Source: Streptomyces sp. NRRL F-5123
GTDB lineage: Bacteria; Actinomycetota; Actinomycetes; Streptomycetales; Streptomycetaceae
Direction of reading: 5' to 3'
Assembly (NCBI RefSeq): GCF_000721495.1
Contig: NZ_JOHY01000006.1
Coordinates: 62,001-126,000 of the forward strand
Length of the DNA: 64,000 bases
In this document: piece after piece, positions 24,801 through 32,641 of the stretch
How the letters are laid out: every line of letters starts with the position of its first letter
Numbering within the stretch: the first letter of the stretch is position 1
Made by a program: the position numbers and the translations under genes
Notes under the pieces: generated by a model
Told to the model about the DNA's origin: nothing
Database searches by the model: none
Seen by the model: only the letters and a program-made list of their open reading frames with translations

Positions 24801-24886
24801 TTGATCTGCTCGCCGCCGCGCCAGGCGCGCACCGGCCCGAGGACCGTGAACCGCAGGCCGTCGCCCGGTTCGGACCCGCTTCCCAT
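21872..24886 (-). CDS. afsR: Global transcriptional regulator AfsR (SARP-NTPase-TPR)
   Basis: 1004 residues from ATG 24886; S. coelicolor AfsR has 993. Order of domains: OmpR-like winged helix, residues 10-105 (LRFTVLGPVRAW..., LLDALWGDSPPNTALAALRSY); bacterial transcriptional activation domain, 110-260; NB-ARC-type NTPase, 285-600, with Walker A GIGGVGKTT (Lys317) and Walker B VLALLDNA; TPR-like helices, 640-980. AfsR is phosphorylated by AfsK and other kinases and binds the afsS promoter, linking global signals to antibiotic production. Unlike S. coelicolor's, the C-terminus here ends in about 30 residues of Gly/Ala-rich low complexity (GVGPAAGSGPGAGG), which adjoins a DNA tandem repeat. 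Confidence 0.95.
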   Translation of the reverse strand: MGSGSEPGDGLRFTVLGPVRAWRGGEQINTGAPQQRALLAVLLLRGGRTATAAELLDALWGDSPPNTALAALRSYAFRLRKALGSQTLVTDSGGYAIRIPVEALDSTMVEQLVGEAEKIRQADPAQARELLVSALGMWSGEPLAGLPGPYAETQRSRLAEWHLGLIEVRLELDLELGAHAEAVSELTAVTVEHPLRERLRALLMLALYRSGRQAEALGVYADTRRLLADELGIDPSPELTDLHQRILEADAGLAPPQGASAPGAPEILRPAQLPATVPDFTGRTAFVRELGEQLAGASGSGGVMAVSAVAGIGGVGKTTLAVQVAHEARENFPDGQLYVDLQGTSAVPSEPEAVLGSFLRSLGLPDAAIPDSLADRAALYRSTLSGRRVLALLDNAYDAAQIRQLLPGTPGCAALVTSRVRMVDLEGAHLVDLDVMSPEESLLLFTRIVGEERARSERQASLDVVAACGFLPLAIRIAAARLAARRTWTVSVLAAKLADHRRRLDELRAGDLAVKATFDLGYDHLSAAQARAFRLLSLPEGPDISLDAAAAVLDLDRYGAEELLEALVDISLIESAAPARYRFHDLLRLYARERAEADESQEERCAALSRLLDFYLGSTASAYALENPGDRVLDHLAPTSHPGLVFTAREESLNWLFTEAQGVMAAVQQAAEGGCGGFLRRAADLLLAAQELVESGFYVRQYEQAARALIGAAQDCGEALAEGRAHYWLGMLMRCTGRFEEAEEETKRSLILGLSAEDPVACGYAANLRGILALRGLRFAESKDYLKNALEAFRADGNRHGEAAALSNLARAQGELGEADSALAAAERVVAIYRDMGAGFRLGNGLYAMGVTLTATGSYDRALACLTEALEIFRTVRQRLWEGLALYRLGRLHLAAGSYRLSASHVEQALVVMREIGGEWRTANSLTVLGQALTGMGQPVRAHACWHDALATYTALGSPEAAQVRRLLDGEAGAGKGVGPAAGSGPGAGGAEGTGAAAGSAAAG

Positions 24887-25209
24887 CCATGGCCCCCAAA
24901 GCCGCCGCGAGCCGCTCGGCGGGGCGGATGCCCCGGACCGGGTGGCTCTCCCACGCGTATATCAATCATTCATCGCCGGACGGAACAGTTGTCCGTGCCG
25001 CTCTCCTGGCGGAGCCGGTGGTTCGGCACCGTCCGTGCCAGTTTGCCGTGTCGGAAGCTCCGGGGTCACCCCATGCGGGTTCCCAACCGGCCGGGCGGCG
25101 CAAGTTCTGCCGAATATGGGATTCCGTCTGTGCGAATGCGGAGGCTGTGGTGTGTGGGGATGGTTCGTACCGTGGGGCTTTCCGCGCCGAGACGGGTAGT
25201 TGAGCCGCA
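24887..25209. promoter_or_regulatory. Divergent region upstream of afsR
   Basis: 323 bp without a supportable gene between afsR and the divergent gene at 25210. A sharply AT-rich spot at about 24957-24978 (GTATATCAATCATTCATC) stands out and is a reasonable place for the afsR promoter. GC content drops again near 25110-25150. Confidence 0.4.
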
Positions 25210-26334
25210 ATGTGTGCGAAATGTGCGGAGCGTGCGAGAGGTTCGTACGGGGCGGAGCCGGACACCGGAGGTGCCGGCGTCCTCCGCTTCCCCGGTCCCG
25301 GAGCCGGCGCGTACGAGCCCGGCGCGTACGAGCCCGGGGCGTCCGGCCGGCACGCGTCCGCGGGGTCCGTTCGCGGTGAGTACGGAGCCGGAGGCCGCGC
25401 GCCCGGTGGGTACGCGGCGGGGCGCCGGGTCCGCGACGAGTACGTGCCCGGCGCCGCCGTGCCCGGCGGTCACGCCACGGAGGGCGGCGCGCCGGACACC
25501 TACGGGCACCCGGCCTTCGCGGCGGCGCGGGAGAGCACGGCGGTGAGCGGCGGCAGGCACAGCAGACCGCGCCGGACGCGCCAGGGCGGCGGAGGCGGCG
25601 GTACGCGCCGCGCCGCGGCCGGGCTCCCCGGCCCGATGCTGCGGCTGCGCGCGGAACGGCACCCCACGCTCGTTCCCGCCCTGCCCTTCGCACCCCCGCC
25701 CGGTGACCGCCCCGGCGGCCCCGCGGCGGTCGCCTCGGGCACCGCCGGGATCAGCTTCGCCGAACTCGACCGCCGGGCCCGCTCCGTCGCCGCCCGACTG
25801 GGCGCGACGCTCAGCCCCGGCAGCAAGGTGCTGCTGGTCTACCCCGAGGGCCCGGACCTGGCCGGTGCGTTCTTCGGCTGCCTCTACGCGGGCATGGCCG
25901 CGATACCGCTCGTCCTGCCGGCCCCGGGCGCGACCCACGCCGTGCCCCGCGCCGTCGAGCGCTGCGCCCCCGACCTCGTCCTGACCGGCACCGACGGCTG
26001 GCACGCGCTCTCCGTCGACCGCGCCCGCACCCAGGTCGTCGAGGCCGACGGGGTGCGCGTCGCGGGCGAACCGGTGTGGCGGCTGGCCCAGCAGTGGCGG
26101 CCGGTGGGCGTCCTGCGCGGCGCGGCCGCGTACCACCGCTACCACGACGACGGCGCCGCGGGCGGCCGCCTGGAGGCGGCCATGGACCACGGCGACCTCG
26201 CCGAGGTCCTCACCGAACTCGCCCAGGCCGTACGGCTCGGCACGGACGAGGAGAACATCGGCTGGATCGCCGCCGTGCACGGCCTGGAGGAGGCCGTCTG
26301 GCGCATCCTCCTCCCGGTCCGCGTCACCACCTGA
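25210..26334 (+). CDS. Truncated adenylation-domain (AMP-binding N-terminal) protein
   Basis: 374 residues from ATG 25210; the start is uncertain because the ribosome site is weak. Residues 1-140 are low-complexity (AYEPGAYEPGA repeats, Gly/Arg-rich). Residues 180-265 clearly resemble the start of acyl-AMP ligases: ISFAELDRRARSVAARLGA, then LLVYPEGPDLAGAFFGCLYAGMAAIPLVLP, then the helix RAVERCAPDLVL. The remainder does not continue the family: the phosphate-binding Ser/Thr/Gly loop and the catalytic motifs are missing, and a helical segment follows (AMDHGDLAEVLTELAQAV). It cannot be an active ligase as read. It is either a degenerate domain reused for binding or a remnant. It is divergent from afsR. 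Confidence 0.65.
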   Translation: MCAKCAERARGSYGAEPDTGGAGVLRFPGPGAGAYEPGAYEPGASGRHASAGSVRGEYGAGGRAPGGYAAGRRVRDEYVPGAAVPGGHATEGGAPDTYGHPAFAAARESTAVSGGRHSRPRRTRQGGGGGGTRRAAAGLPGPMLRLRAERHPTLVPALPFAPPPGDRPGGPAAVASGTAGISFAELDRRARSVAARLGATLSPGSKVLLVYPEGPDLAGAFFGCLYAGMAAIPLVLPAPGATHAVPRAVERCAPDLVLTGTDGWHALSVDRARTQVVEADGVRVAGEPVWRLAQQWRPVGVLRGAAAYHRYHDDGAAGGRLEAAMDHGDLAEVLTELAQAVRLGTDEENIGWIAAVHGLEEAVWRILLPVRVTT

Positions 26335-26707
26335 TCCGCCCTCGGGGCACCACTTCGGGGAGGGTGCTCCGGGGGCGCCCGCCGCTCACCGCGTGGGCCG
26401 CGGCGGCCTGCGCGGACGGCGGCCGCCGGGGTCGCAGGGGCGACCTTGCTTCCGGCGCCGCGCGGGACCCGCACGGGCGCGGCCGACCGGCATGGTCGGG
26501 GGACAGCCGGAGGAGCTCTGCCCGCGCGGGGCCCGGGGTCTGCCCGTCCGTCGCGGACGGCGGGCGTCGGGGCCCCGCGCCGGGGCCGCAGGGGCGACCT
26601 TGTCTCCGGCGCCGCGCGGGCGCGGGGGCGTGCTCGGCCGACGCGCACTGCGGATTCGCGTACGGGAGCCGGGCGGTGCGGGCGTCGTGGCCGGGGTGTG
26701 GCACGGC
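26335..26707. other. Non-coding stretch with an imperfect 40-bp direct repeat
   Basis: 373 bp between two convergent genes, with no credible gene. A 40-bp segment at 26427-26466 is repeated at 26581-26620 with three mismatches (core GCAGGGGCGACCTTG then CCGGCGCCGCGCGGG). The space between is GC-rich and contains a hairpin-forming stretch near 26540-26560 (CCGTCCGTCGCGGACGG). Confidence 0.6.
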
Positions 26708-27499
26708 TCAGGGGCGCAGGGCCACGAAGACGAACTCCTTGCCGGGCCGGTCCGGCGCGTCCCGCACCTCCTGCACGGTGAAGCCGTGGGCGGTCAGGTC
26801 CGCCGCCACCTCGTCGCGGCCGCGGAAACGCAGGGTCGAGTCCGACGTCAGTACCGCGCCGTCCGCGGCGAAGACGTACGTGCTGCGGAAGGTCACCAGG
26901 TCCGCGCGGACGGCGACCGGCTCCTGCCACGTCTCGACCGGGCCCGCCCCCGGGACGCGCACCACCCTGCGGGTCAGCTCCGGCGTCCACTCCTCCCACG
27001 CCCGCCGCGCCGGGTCGCGCGTCTCGAGGACCAGCCGCCCGCCGGGCCGCAGCGCCGCGTGCGCGCCGCGCAGCGTCCGCGTCCAGGCGTCCGGCGTGAC
27101 GATGCCCTGGGCGACGTTGCCGGTCATCGTCGCGAGGCCGAAAACGCCCTCCGGCGGGACGTCCGCCGCGTCGCCGTGCAGCCACCGCACCCGCTCCGCG
27201 TCCGGCTTGGCCCTTGCCACGTCCAGCGACGCCCCGGCCGGGTCGACCCCGGTGACGTCGATGCCGCGGGCGGCCAGCAGCAGCGCGAACACGCCCGTCC
27301 CGCAGCCGATGTCCAGCACCCGGCGGGCGCCGAACTCCTCGGCCATGCGCAGGTAGGCGGTGAGGTCGCCGCGGTCGGCGTCGAGCGCGTCGTAGACGGC
27401 GGCGAGGCGCGGATGCGCGTAGCAGGGGTCGCCGGGGTTGCCGGGGTTGCCGGGGTTGCCGGAGTAGCGGGGGTCGCGGGGGTCGCGGGGGTCGCCCAT
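26708..27499 (-). CDS. SAM-dependent class I methyltransferase
   Basis: 263 residues from ATG 27499. The N-terminus is a repeat-encoded DPRDPRDPR and GNPGNPGNPG tract (residues 3-24). The methyltransferase core follows: motif I VLDIGCGTGVFALLLA near residue 60, motif II-like IDVTGVDPAG, DAADVPPEGVFGLATMTGN, and LRPGGRLVLETRDP for motif IV/V. Substrate unknown. The protein is soluble. It is convergent with the truncated adenylation gene and divergent from the PNPOx-like gene at 27630. Confidence 0.85.
   Translation of the reverse strand: MGDPRDPRDPRYSGNPGNPGNPGDPCYAHPRLAAVYDALDADRGDLTAYLRMAEEFGARRVLDIGCGTGVFALLLAARGIDVTGVDPAGASLDVARAKPDAERVRWLHGDAADVPPEGVFGLATMTGNVAQGIVTPDAWTRTLRGAHAALRPGGRLVLETRDPARRAWEEWTPELTRRVVRVPGAGPVETWQEPVAVRADLVTFRSTYVFAADGAVLTSDSTLRFRGRDEVAADLTAHGFTVQEVRDAPDRPGKEFVFVALRP
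27431..27494 (-). repeat. Two 9-bp tandem arrays at the start of the methyltransferase gene
   Basis: GCCGGGGTT is present three times at 27431-27457 and CGGGGGTCG three times at 27468-27494. Both have period 9, so each unit adds three codons (GNP or DPR) and the frame is kept if copies are gained or lost. Confidence 0.85.
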
Positions 27500-27629
27500 C
27501 CGCGCGACGTTACGAGCCGGGCCGCGGCGGCCGCGAGCGGTTTTCCGCGGTGAGCGATGAGTTCCGGCCGCCGCAGGTGTCTGCACTCCCGACGGACGCG
27601 GATTCTGCGAGAGGTGAGGGTGAGGCGCG

Positions 27630-28163
27630 ATGGCGGACGTGCAGCCGTACGAGACGGTCAGCCTGGACCGGGTCGGCTACGGGACGGAGGCGTTCGCCTG
27701 GGAGCGGGCACGCAGCCGGCTCGCGAAGCGGCCGGACCGCGTCGCGGGGGTGTCGTACTTCCTGGGCACGGTGGGCCCCGGCGGCATCCCGCACGTGGCG
27801 GGCGTCGGGGCGCTGTGGGACGACGGCGACTTCTACTTCACCAGCGGGCCCGGCACCCGCAAGTCCCGCAATCTCGCGGCGAATCCCGCGTGCACGCTCG
27901 CGGTGCGGCTGGCGGACCTGGACGTGACGCTGAGCGGGACGGCCCGCCGGGTGACGGATCCGGCGGTGCTGGAGCGGATCGCCGCCGCGTACGGCGAGCT
28001 GGGCTGGCCGGCGGAGGTCGCGGACGACGCGATCACCGCGCCGTTCAGCGCGCCGAGCGCGGGCCCGGGGCCGTGGCACCTCTACCGCTTCGTCTTCCAC
28101 ACGGCGGTGGGCCTGGGCATCGAGGCTCCCGAGGGCGCGACGCGCTGGCGCTTCGACCGCTGA
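27630..28163 (+). CDS. Pyridoxamine 5'-phosphate oxidase-like (split beta-barrel) flavin protein
   Basis: 177 residues from ATG 27630, preceded by GGTGAGGGTGAGG. The pattern of a split-barrel flavin/F420-binding protein is visible: VSYFLGTVGPGGIPHVAGVG, LWDDGDFYFTSGPGTRKSRNLAANPACTLAV, and a C-terminal WHLYRFVFHTAVGLG with a Trp/Phe-rich strand. Relatives bind FMN or F420 and reduce small molecules, or bind heme; the exact activity cannot be told. Since fbiC for F420 synthesis is 5 kb away, an F420-dependent role is possible but unproven. Confidence 0.8.
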   Translation: MADVQPYETVSLDRVGYGTEAFAWERARSRLAKRPDRVAGVSYFLGTVGPGGIPHVAGVGALWDDGDFYFTSGPGTRKSRNLAANPACTLAVRLADLDVTLSGTARRVTDPAVLERIAAAYGELGWPAEVADDAITAPFSAPSAGPGPWHLYRFVFHTAVGLGIEAPEGATRWRFDR

Positions 28164-28342
28164 GGCGCGGCGAGCGGGGGGCGGGGGCGAGGAGCGGGGG
28201 AGGCCGGCGAGCTGACGACCCGACGAGCCGATGGTCCGATCAGCCCGGGCCGCGCCCCCGGTCGCAAACGACTGGCCGCCCCGCGCGCCCGTGCGGTTGA
28301 CTGCGCGGCGGCTCATGGACACGGCACGCACAAGGGGGCGGC

Positions 28343-28900
28343 ATGGCACCGCAGTTCCGTTACGCAGGACCCGGCGACGCGGAGGCGGTGGCGCGGCTGC
28401 ACGCCGACAGCTGGCGGCGCCACTACCGCGGGGCGTACTCCGACGCGTATCTGGACGGCGACGTGCTGGGCGACCGGCTCGCCGTCTGGTCAAGCCGCCT
28501 CGCCGCGCCCGAGGGGACGCGCACGGTGCTGGCCGAGGACGGCGCGAGCGGCGATTTCCTCGGCTTCGTCCACGTCGTCCTCGACGACGACCCCAAGTGG
28601 GGCAGCCTCGTCGACAACCTGCACGTCACGGCCGCCCGGCAGCGTACGGGAGTGGGCCGCGCGCTGCTGGCCCGCGCCGCGGCCGAGGCGGTCGCGCACG
28701 CGTCCTCCCCGGCCCTCCACCTCTGGGTGCTGGAGCAGAACGCGCCCGCGCAGGCCTTCTACGCGGCGATGGGCGCCGACCACGTCGAGACCCTGCTCGT
28801 CGGCCCGCCCGGCGGCGACCCGACGCGGCTGAACGGCACCCCCGCGAAGTACCGGATGGCGTGGCCGGAGGCGGCGGCCTGCGCGGCGCAGGCGCGGTAG
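28343..28900 (+). CDS. GNAT-family N-acetyltransferase
   Basis: 185 residues from ATG 28343, behind an AAGGGGGC site. The GNAT fold is evident: opening strand FRYAGPGDAEAVARLHADSW, beta-4 VDNLHVTAARQRTGVGRALL, in which RQRTGVGRA is the acetyl-CoA pyrophosphate loop (Q/R-x-x-G-x-G/A), and LWVLEQNAPAQAFYAAMGA for the C-terminal part. Acceptor substrate unknown. It is followed, on the opposite strand, by the PHP hydrolase. Confidence 0.88.
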   Translation: MAPQFRYAGPGDAEAVARLHADSWRRHYRGAYSDAYLDGDVLGDRLAVWSSRLAAPEGTRTVLAEDGASGDFLGFVHVVLDDDPKWGSLVDNLHVTAARQRTGVGRALLARAAAEAVAHASSPALHLWVLEQNAPAQAFYAAMGADHVETLLVGPPGGDPTRLNGTPAKYRMAWPEAAACAAQAR

Positions 28901-29019
28901 CACGCCGGGCGGACGCGGGCCCCGCGCGGCAGCGGGCGAGCCCCGTCGCCCCCTCGTACGGGCGGGCCGCAGCACCGTGCCGTACCCCCGTGGCGGCGGG
29001 GGCAGGACAGCGCTACCGG

Positions 29020-30528
29020 CTACTTCTTCCCGAGCCAGATCGGGTTGGTGATCGCCGCGGCCGGGCCGGGGAGCCCCACCGGGGTGCCGGCCGGCGCCGG
29101 GTGGCGGACCTCGGCGCGTACGTACGCGGCCAGCGACGCGGTGGTCTGCCACGTCACTGTGCCGGACGCGGGCAGGGGCGCCGCGAAGACCTGGCCCTCG
29201 TCGGAGACCAGCCGCAGCAGCGCGTCCGCGGGCACGCCCGAGACGGTCAGGCTGACCGTCACCGCGTCCTGCGGCCCGACCGCGAGCCGCTCGCCGATTC
29301 CCGCGTGCTGGCCGCGCGGCCCGGAGGCGGTGAGGCCGAGCTGCACCTCGGCGTTCTCGGCGATCCAGGAGCGGCCGGCGCGGATGCCGTCCTGCAGCGC
29401 CTTGCGGCTCAGGCTCTCGGCGTGCACGACGGTCTGCGGCAGGCCGACGACGTCGGGGTCGCGGTGCGCGTCGGAGTTGCCCATCGCCGGGATCCACTGG
29501 CCGTCACCGCGGCGGGCGGCGCCGGTCAGCAGGTTGTCCCAGGTCAGCAGCGAGGCCTCGTCGTCCGTCGTCCAGGGGCCGTTCCAGACCTCGATGGCGT
29601 CGACGTTGTCGTAGCCGAACTTCCACTGGCTGGCCAGGCTCGTGCCGTAGGGGTGCGCGGGCACCACGATGCCGCCCGCGCGGCGGATCTGCCGGGCGAA
29701 GCCGTCGAAGGCCTCGTCGCGCGCGCGGTAGCGCCAGTCGACGAACGTGCCGCCGTCCAGGCCGATGGCCAGGTAGTGGCCGTTGCGCGTGGTGACCTCT
29801 TCGCCGGTGAGGATGAGCAGGTCGTCACCGGCGAGCGGGCCGAGGTGCGGGTGAGCCGAGGTGGTGTTGTGGTCGCTGGAGTTGATGAAGTCCAGCTTCG
29901 CGGCGCGGGCGAGCGCGGCGAGGTCCTCCAGGGTGCGCTTGCCGTCGGAGTGGACGGTGTGCAGGTGGCAGTCCCCGCGGTACCAGCCGCGCCCGCGTCC
30001 GCCGACCTGCTCCGGCGGGTAGTCCGGCTTCGGGGTGCGCCCCTGCTCGCCGGGCGTGAGCGTCACCGTGACCTCGTAGTTCAGCCCCTGCGGCGCGACC
30101 GTGTACGGCCCGAGGACGACGTACCACGTCCCCGCCTCGACGGGCCCGGCCAGATATCCGGGCGTCGCGTCCTCCGCGCTGATCGCGAACTCCGTGCGCG
30201 CCCCGCCCGACCATCCGCGGAAGCCCCGCCCGCCGAGCGCGGTGCCGTGCTGGTCGAAGATGCCGATGTCGCACGCGTTCCCGAGCGTCCCGGCGGGCAC
30301 GGCCGGCCGGTCGTACGTGTAGCTGACCGCGATCTGCCGCACGCCGCGCGGCACCTCGACGGGCAGGTACACGAAGTCGGCGACCCCGGTGGGCAGATGC
30401 CCGGTGACGGTCCTCGTCAGTTCCCCGTCCCCGGGGCCGGCGGCAGCGGCGAAGTCCACGGGCGCCAGCGTAATCACACCGGCCGCACCTGCCACGGCAG
30501 AAAGCTTCAGTACATCGCGTCGGTCCAT
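29020..30528 (-). CDS. Exported PHP-domain (CehA/McbA-type) metallohydrolase
   Basis: 502 residues from ATG 30528. The N-terminus (MDRRDVLKLSAVAGAAG) has a twin-arginine motif RRDVLK and a hydrophobic stretch, so export by the Tat route is likely. Residues 35-185 form a beta-rich accessory domain. The PHP domain starts near residue 205 with YRGDCHLHTVHSDG and continues with DFINSSDHNT and VPAHPYGTS and GNSDAHRD, which supply the metal-binding His and Asp residues. The C-terminal 110 residues look like an Ig-like beta domain. Members hydrolyse phosphoesters or similar bonds; the natural substrate is unknown. Confidence 0.85.
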   Translation of the reverse strand: MDRRDVLKLSAVAGAAGVITLAPVDFAAAAGPGDGELTRTVTGHLPTGVADFVYLPVEVPRGVRQIAVSYTYDRPAVPAGTLGNACDIGIFDQHGTALGGRGFRGWSGGARTEFAISAEDATPGYLAGPVEAGTWYVVLGPYTVAPQGLNYEVTVTLTPGEQGRTPKPDYPPEQVGGRGRGWYRGDCHLHTVHSDGKRTLEDLAALARAAKLDFINSSDHNTTSAHPHLGPLAGDDLLILTGEEVTTRNGHYLAIGLDGGTFVDWRYRARDEAFDGFARQIRRAGGIVVPAHPYGTSLASQWKFGYDNVDAIEVWNGPWTTDDEASLLTWDNLLTGAARRGDGQWIPAMGNSDAHRDPDVVGLPQTVVHAESLSRKALQDGIRAGRSWIAENAEVQLGLTASGPRGQHAGIGERLAVGPQDAVTVSLTVSGVPADALLRLVSDEGQVFAAPLPASGTVTWQTTASLAAYVRAEVRHPAPAGTPVGLPGPAAAITNPIWLGKK

Positions 30529-30608
30529 CCCCCGACCCTCCCCACCCCGGATGACGCCCGGGTGACGAATCTCTTGTCCCCGGTGGTCCGTCCCCCGAAC
30601 CCCACCAC

Positions 30609-30892
<284 letters not shown>

Positions 30893-30899
<7 letters not shown>

Positions 30900-31327
30900 C
30901 GATCAGGAAAGTCCAGGTCACCTTCGACTGCGCCGACCCCGAGCGCGTGGCGCGTTTCTGGTGCGAGGTGCTGGGCTACGAGGTGCCGCCCGCGCCCGAG
31001 GGGTTCGACAGCTGGGCGGAGTACGAGCGGACGCTCCCGGCCGAGCGGCAGGGCGCCGGGTTCGTGTGCCAGGACCCCACCGGGGTGGGACCGCGGCTCT
31101 ACTTCCAGCGGGTGCCCGAGGGCAAGGTCGTCAAGAACCGGGTGCACCTCGACGTGCGCGTGGCGACCGGCCTGGTGGGCGAGGAGCGGCTCGCCGCGCT
31201 GGAGGCGGAGACCGCCCGGCTGGTCGCGCTCGGCGCCACCCGGCTGGAGCTGCTGGTCGCCGACGAGTACAACGAGTCGTGCCAGGTGATGCAGGACATC
31301 GAGGGGAACGAGTTCTGCCTCGACTGA
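30893..31327 (+). CDS. VOC-family (glyoxalase-like) protein
   Basis: 144 residues from ATG 30893, with AAGGTG upstream. One VOC unit pair is visible: VQVTFDCADPERVARFWCEVLGYEV opens the first beta-alpha-beta module; LYFQRVPEGKVVKNRVHLDVRV and MQDIEGNEFCLD close the second. His in NRVHLDV and Glu in GNEFCLD are in the places where many family members bind metal. Substrate unknown. It resembles the short Streptomyces members often annotated as glyoxalase or lyase. Confidence 0.8.
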
Positions 31328-31430
31328 CGTCCGGGAGGACGGGGAGGCGCGCAGGGCCTGCGCACGGGCCCTGCCGGGGCTGACGGCCGGGCACCTCCTG
31401 TAACCGCCGCTCACCGCCGCTCACCGCCGG

Positions 31431-32177
31431 TCAGACGGAGTGCGCCTCGGCGGCCGCGCGCGGCATGCCCTCGCTCGTCGCGAAGTAGAAGGCGGGCAGC
31501 AGGGCGAAGCCGGCCAGGGCGATCAGCGGGGTCAGCAGCCAGCCCAGCGCCCCGGCCAGGCAGTAGACGAGGGCACCGAGGACGGAGCGGACGATGCCCT
31601 GGCGGACGTAGCCGGGCTCGACGCCCGCCTCCAGGAGGCCCGGGCAGCGGTAGAGCCGGTGGTAGAGGGCGACCCAGCTCAGGCACAGGGCCGCGGCGAT
31701 CCCGGCGTAGAGGGCGACGGCGGCCTTCGCGTCCGCGCCGGACACATCGGCCTGGACGGCGTCGGCCAGCACGTCGGTGGGGAAGGCGAGCGAGGCCGTG
31801 GTGAACAGGACGAGCAGATTCGCCGCGTGCAGGCCGCGGTTCATCGTCCGGACGCGGACGAAGGCCTGGTGGTGGTTGAGCCAGATCACCGCGATGTAGC
31901 TGAAGGACGCCACGTAGCCGACATACGCGGGCCATTGCCGGCCCAGCGCGTGCGCCAGACCGCCGGTGCGGTGCGGTGGGGCGACAAGGCCGATCACCAG
32001 GATCGTGGCGGCGATGGCGAAGACGCCGTCGCTGAAGGCCTCGGCCCGCGCCGTCTCGGACCGCTGGAAGCGGGACGGGGACGCGGGGGACATGGCGGAC
32101 GCGCCCGCGGGCGCGGGCGGGCCGGGCCGCCCTGAGGGGCCGTCGCCCGGCCCGGACGCGGAGTGGGGCGTGGACAC
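31431..32177 (-). CDS. TMEM175-family (DUF1211) potassium channel-like membrane protein
   Basis: 248 residues from GTG 32177, chosen because GGGAG lies eight bases upstream; ATG 32093 is an alternative that would drop 28 low-complexity residues. The family signature FSDGVFAIAATILVI opens the first helix, and IWLNHHQAF sits in a later one. About six hydrophobic segments are visible, as in bacterial TMEM175 proteins, which form tetrameric K+ channels. Length is usual for the bacterial single-unit form. Physiological role unknown. Confidence 0.85.
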   Translation of the reverse strand: MSTPHSASGPGDGPSGRPGPPAPAGASAMSPASPSRFQRSETARAEAFSDGVFAIAATILVIGLVAPPHRTGGLAHALGRQWPAYVGYVASFSYIAVIWLNHHQAFVRVRTMNRGLHAANLLVLFTTASLAFPTDVLADAVQADVSGADAKAAVALYAGIAAALCLSWVALYHRLYRCPGLLEAGVEPGYVRQGIVRSVLGALVYCLAGALGWLLTPLIALAGFALLPAFYFATSEGMPRAAAEAHSV

Positions 32178-32641
32178 GGCAGCTGCTCCCGCCTTCCCGT
32201 TCTTCCCGTGCGCCACGGCCGTCCCGTCCGGCGCACCAGGACGATCTTCGCGGACCGGGCACGTACCTCCGCGCAAGGCGCGTGCCGATTCGTCCCGGCA
32301 ATTGCGGGGCTGTTCGCCACGCTCGGCATATTGCGGGGTCGTTCGCCACGCCCGGCCTGTTGCGCCGCCGCCTCCTCCGCACCTGGCGCGTAGTGCGGGG
32401 TCGTTCGCCGCGCTCGGCGTATTGCGCCGCCGCCCCGCACCCGGCGCATACCGCGAAGCCGCGCGCCGCGTCCGGTGTCACGCGGCGCCCCGCAGCGGGC
32501 CGGGACACCGCGCGCCGCCTTCCGGCTGCACCGCCCCCCGCGGCTATTCCCGTCGCGGGGGCCCGCGCCGGGTGAGAATGCCGACAGCACCACGGCGTGA
32601 CGCGTCCGCCCGTTGTCGGTGGGGCGACCTATGCTCGGGGG
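32178..32641. other. Non-coding region with interspersed direct repeats upstream of fbiC
   Basis: 464 bp without a supportable gene between the divergent TMEM175 and fbiC genes. Between about 32305 and 32430 a unit of the form TGCGGGGTCGTTCGCC[AG]CGC[TC]CGGC appears three times (near 32306, 32334 and 32397) with small changes, separated by CTGTTGCGCCGCCGC-like text that is itself repeated. The fbiC promoter should lie at the right end. Confidence 0.5.
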
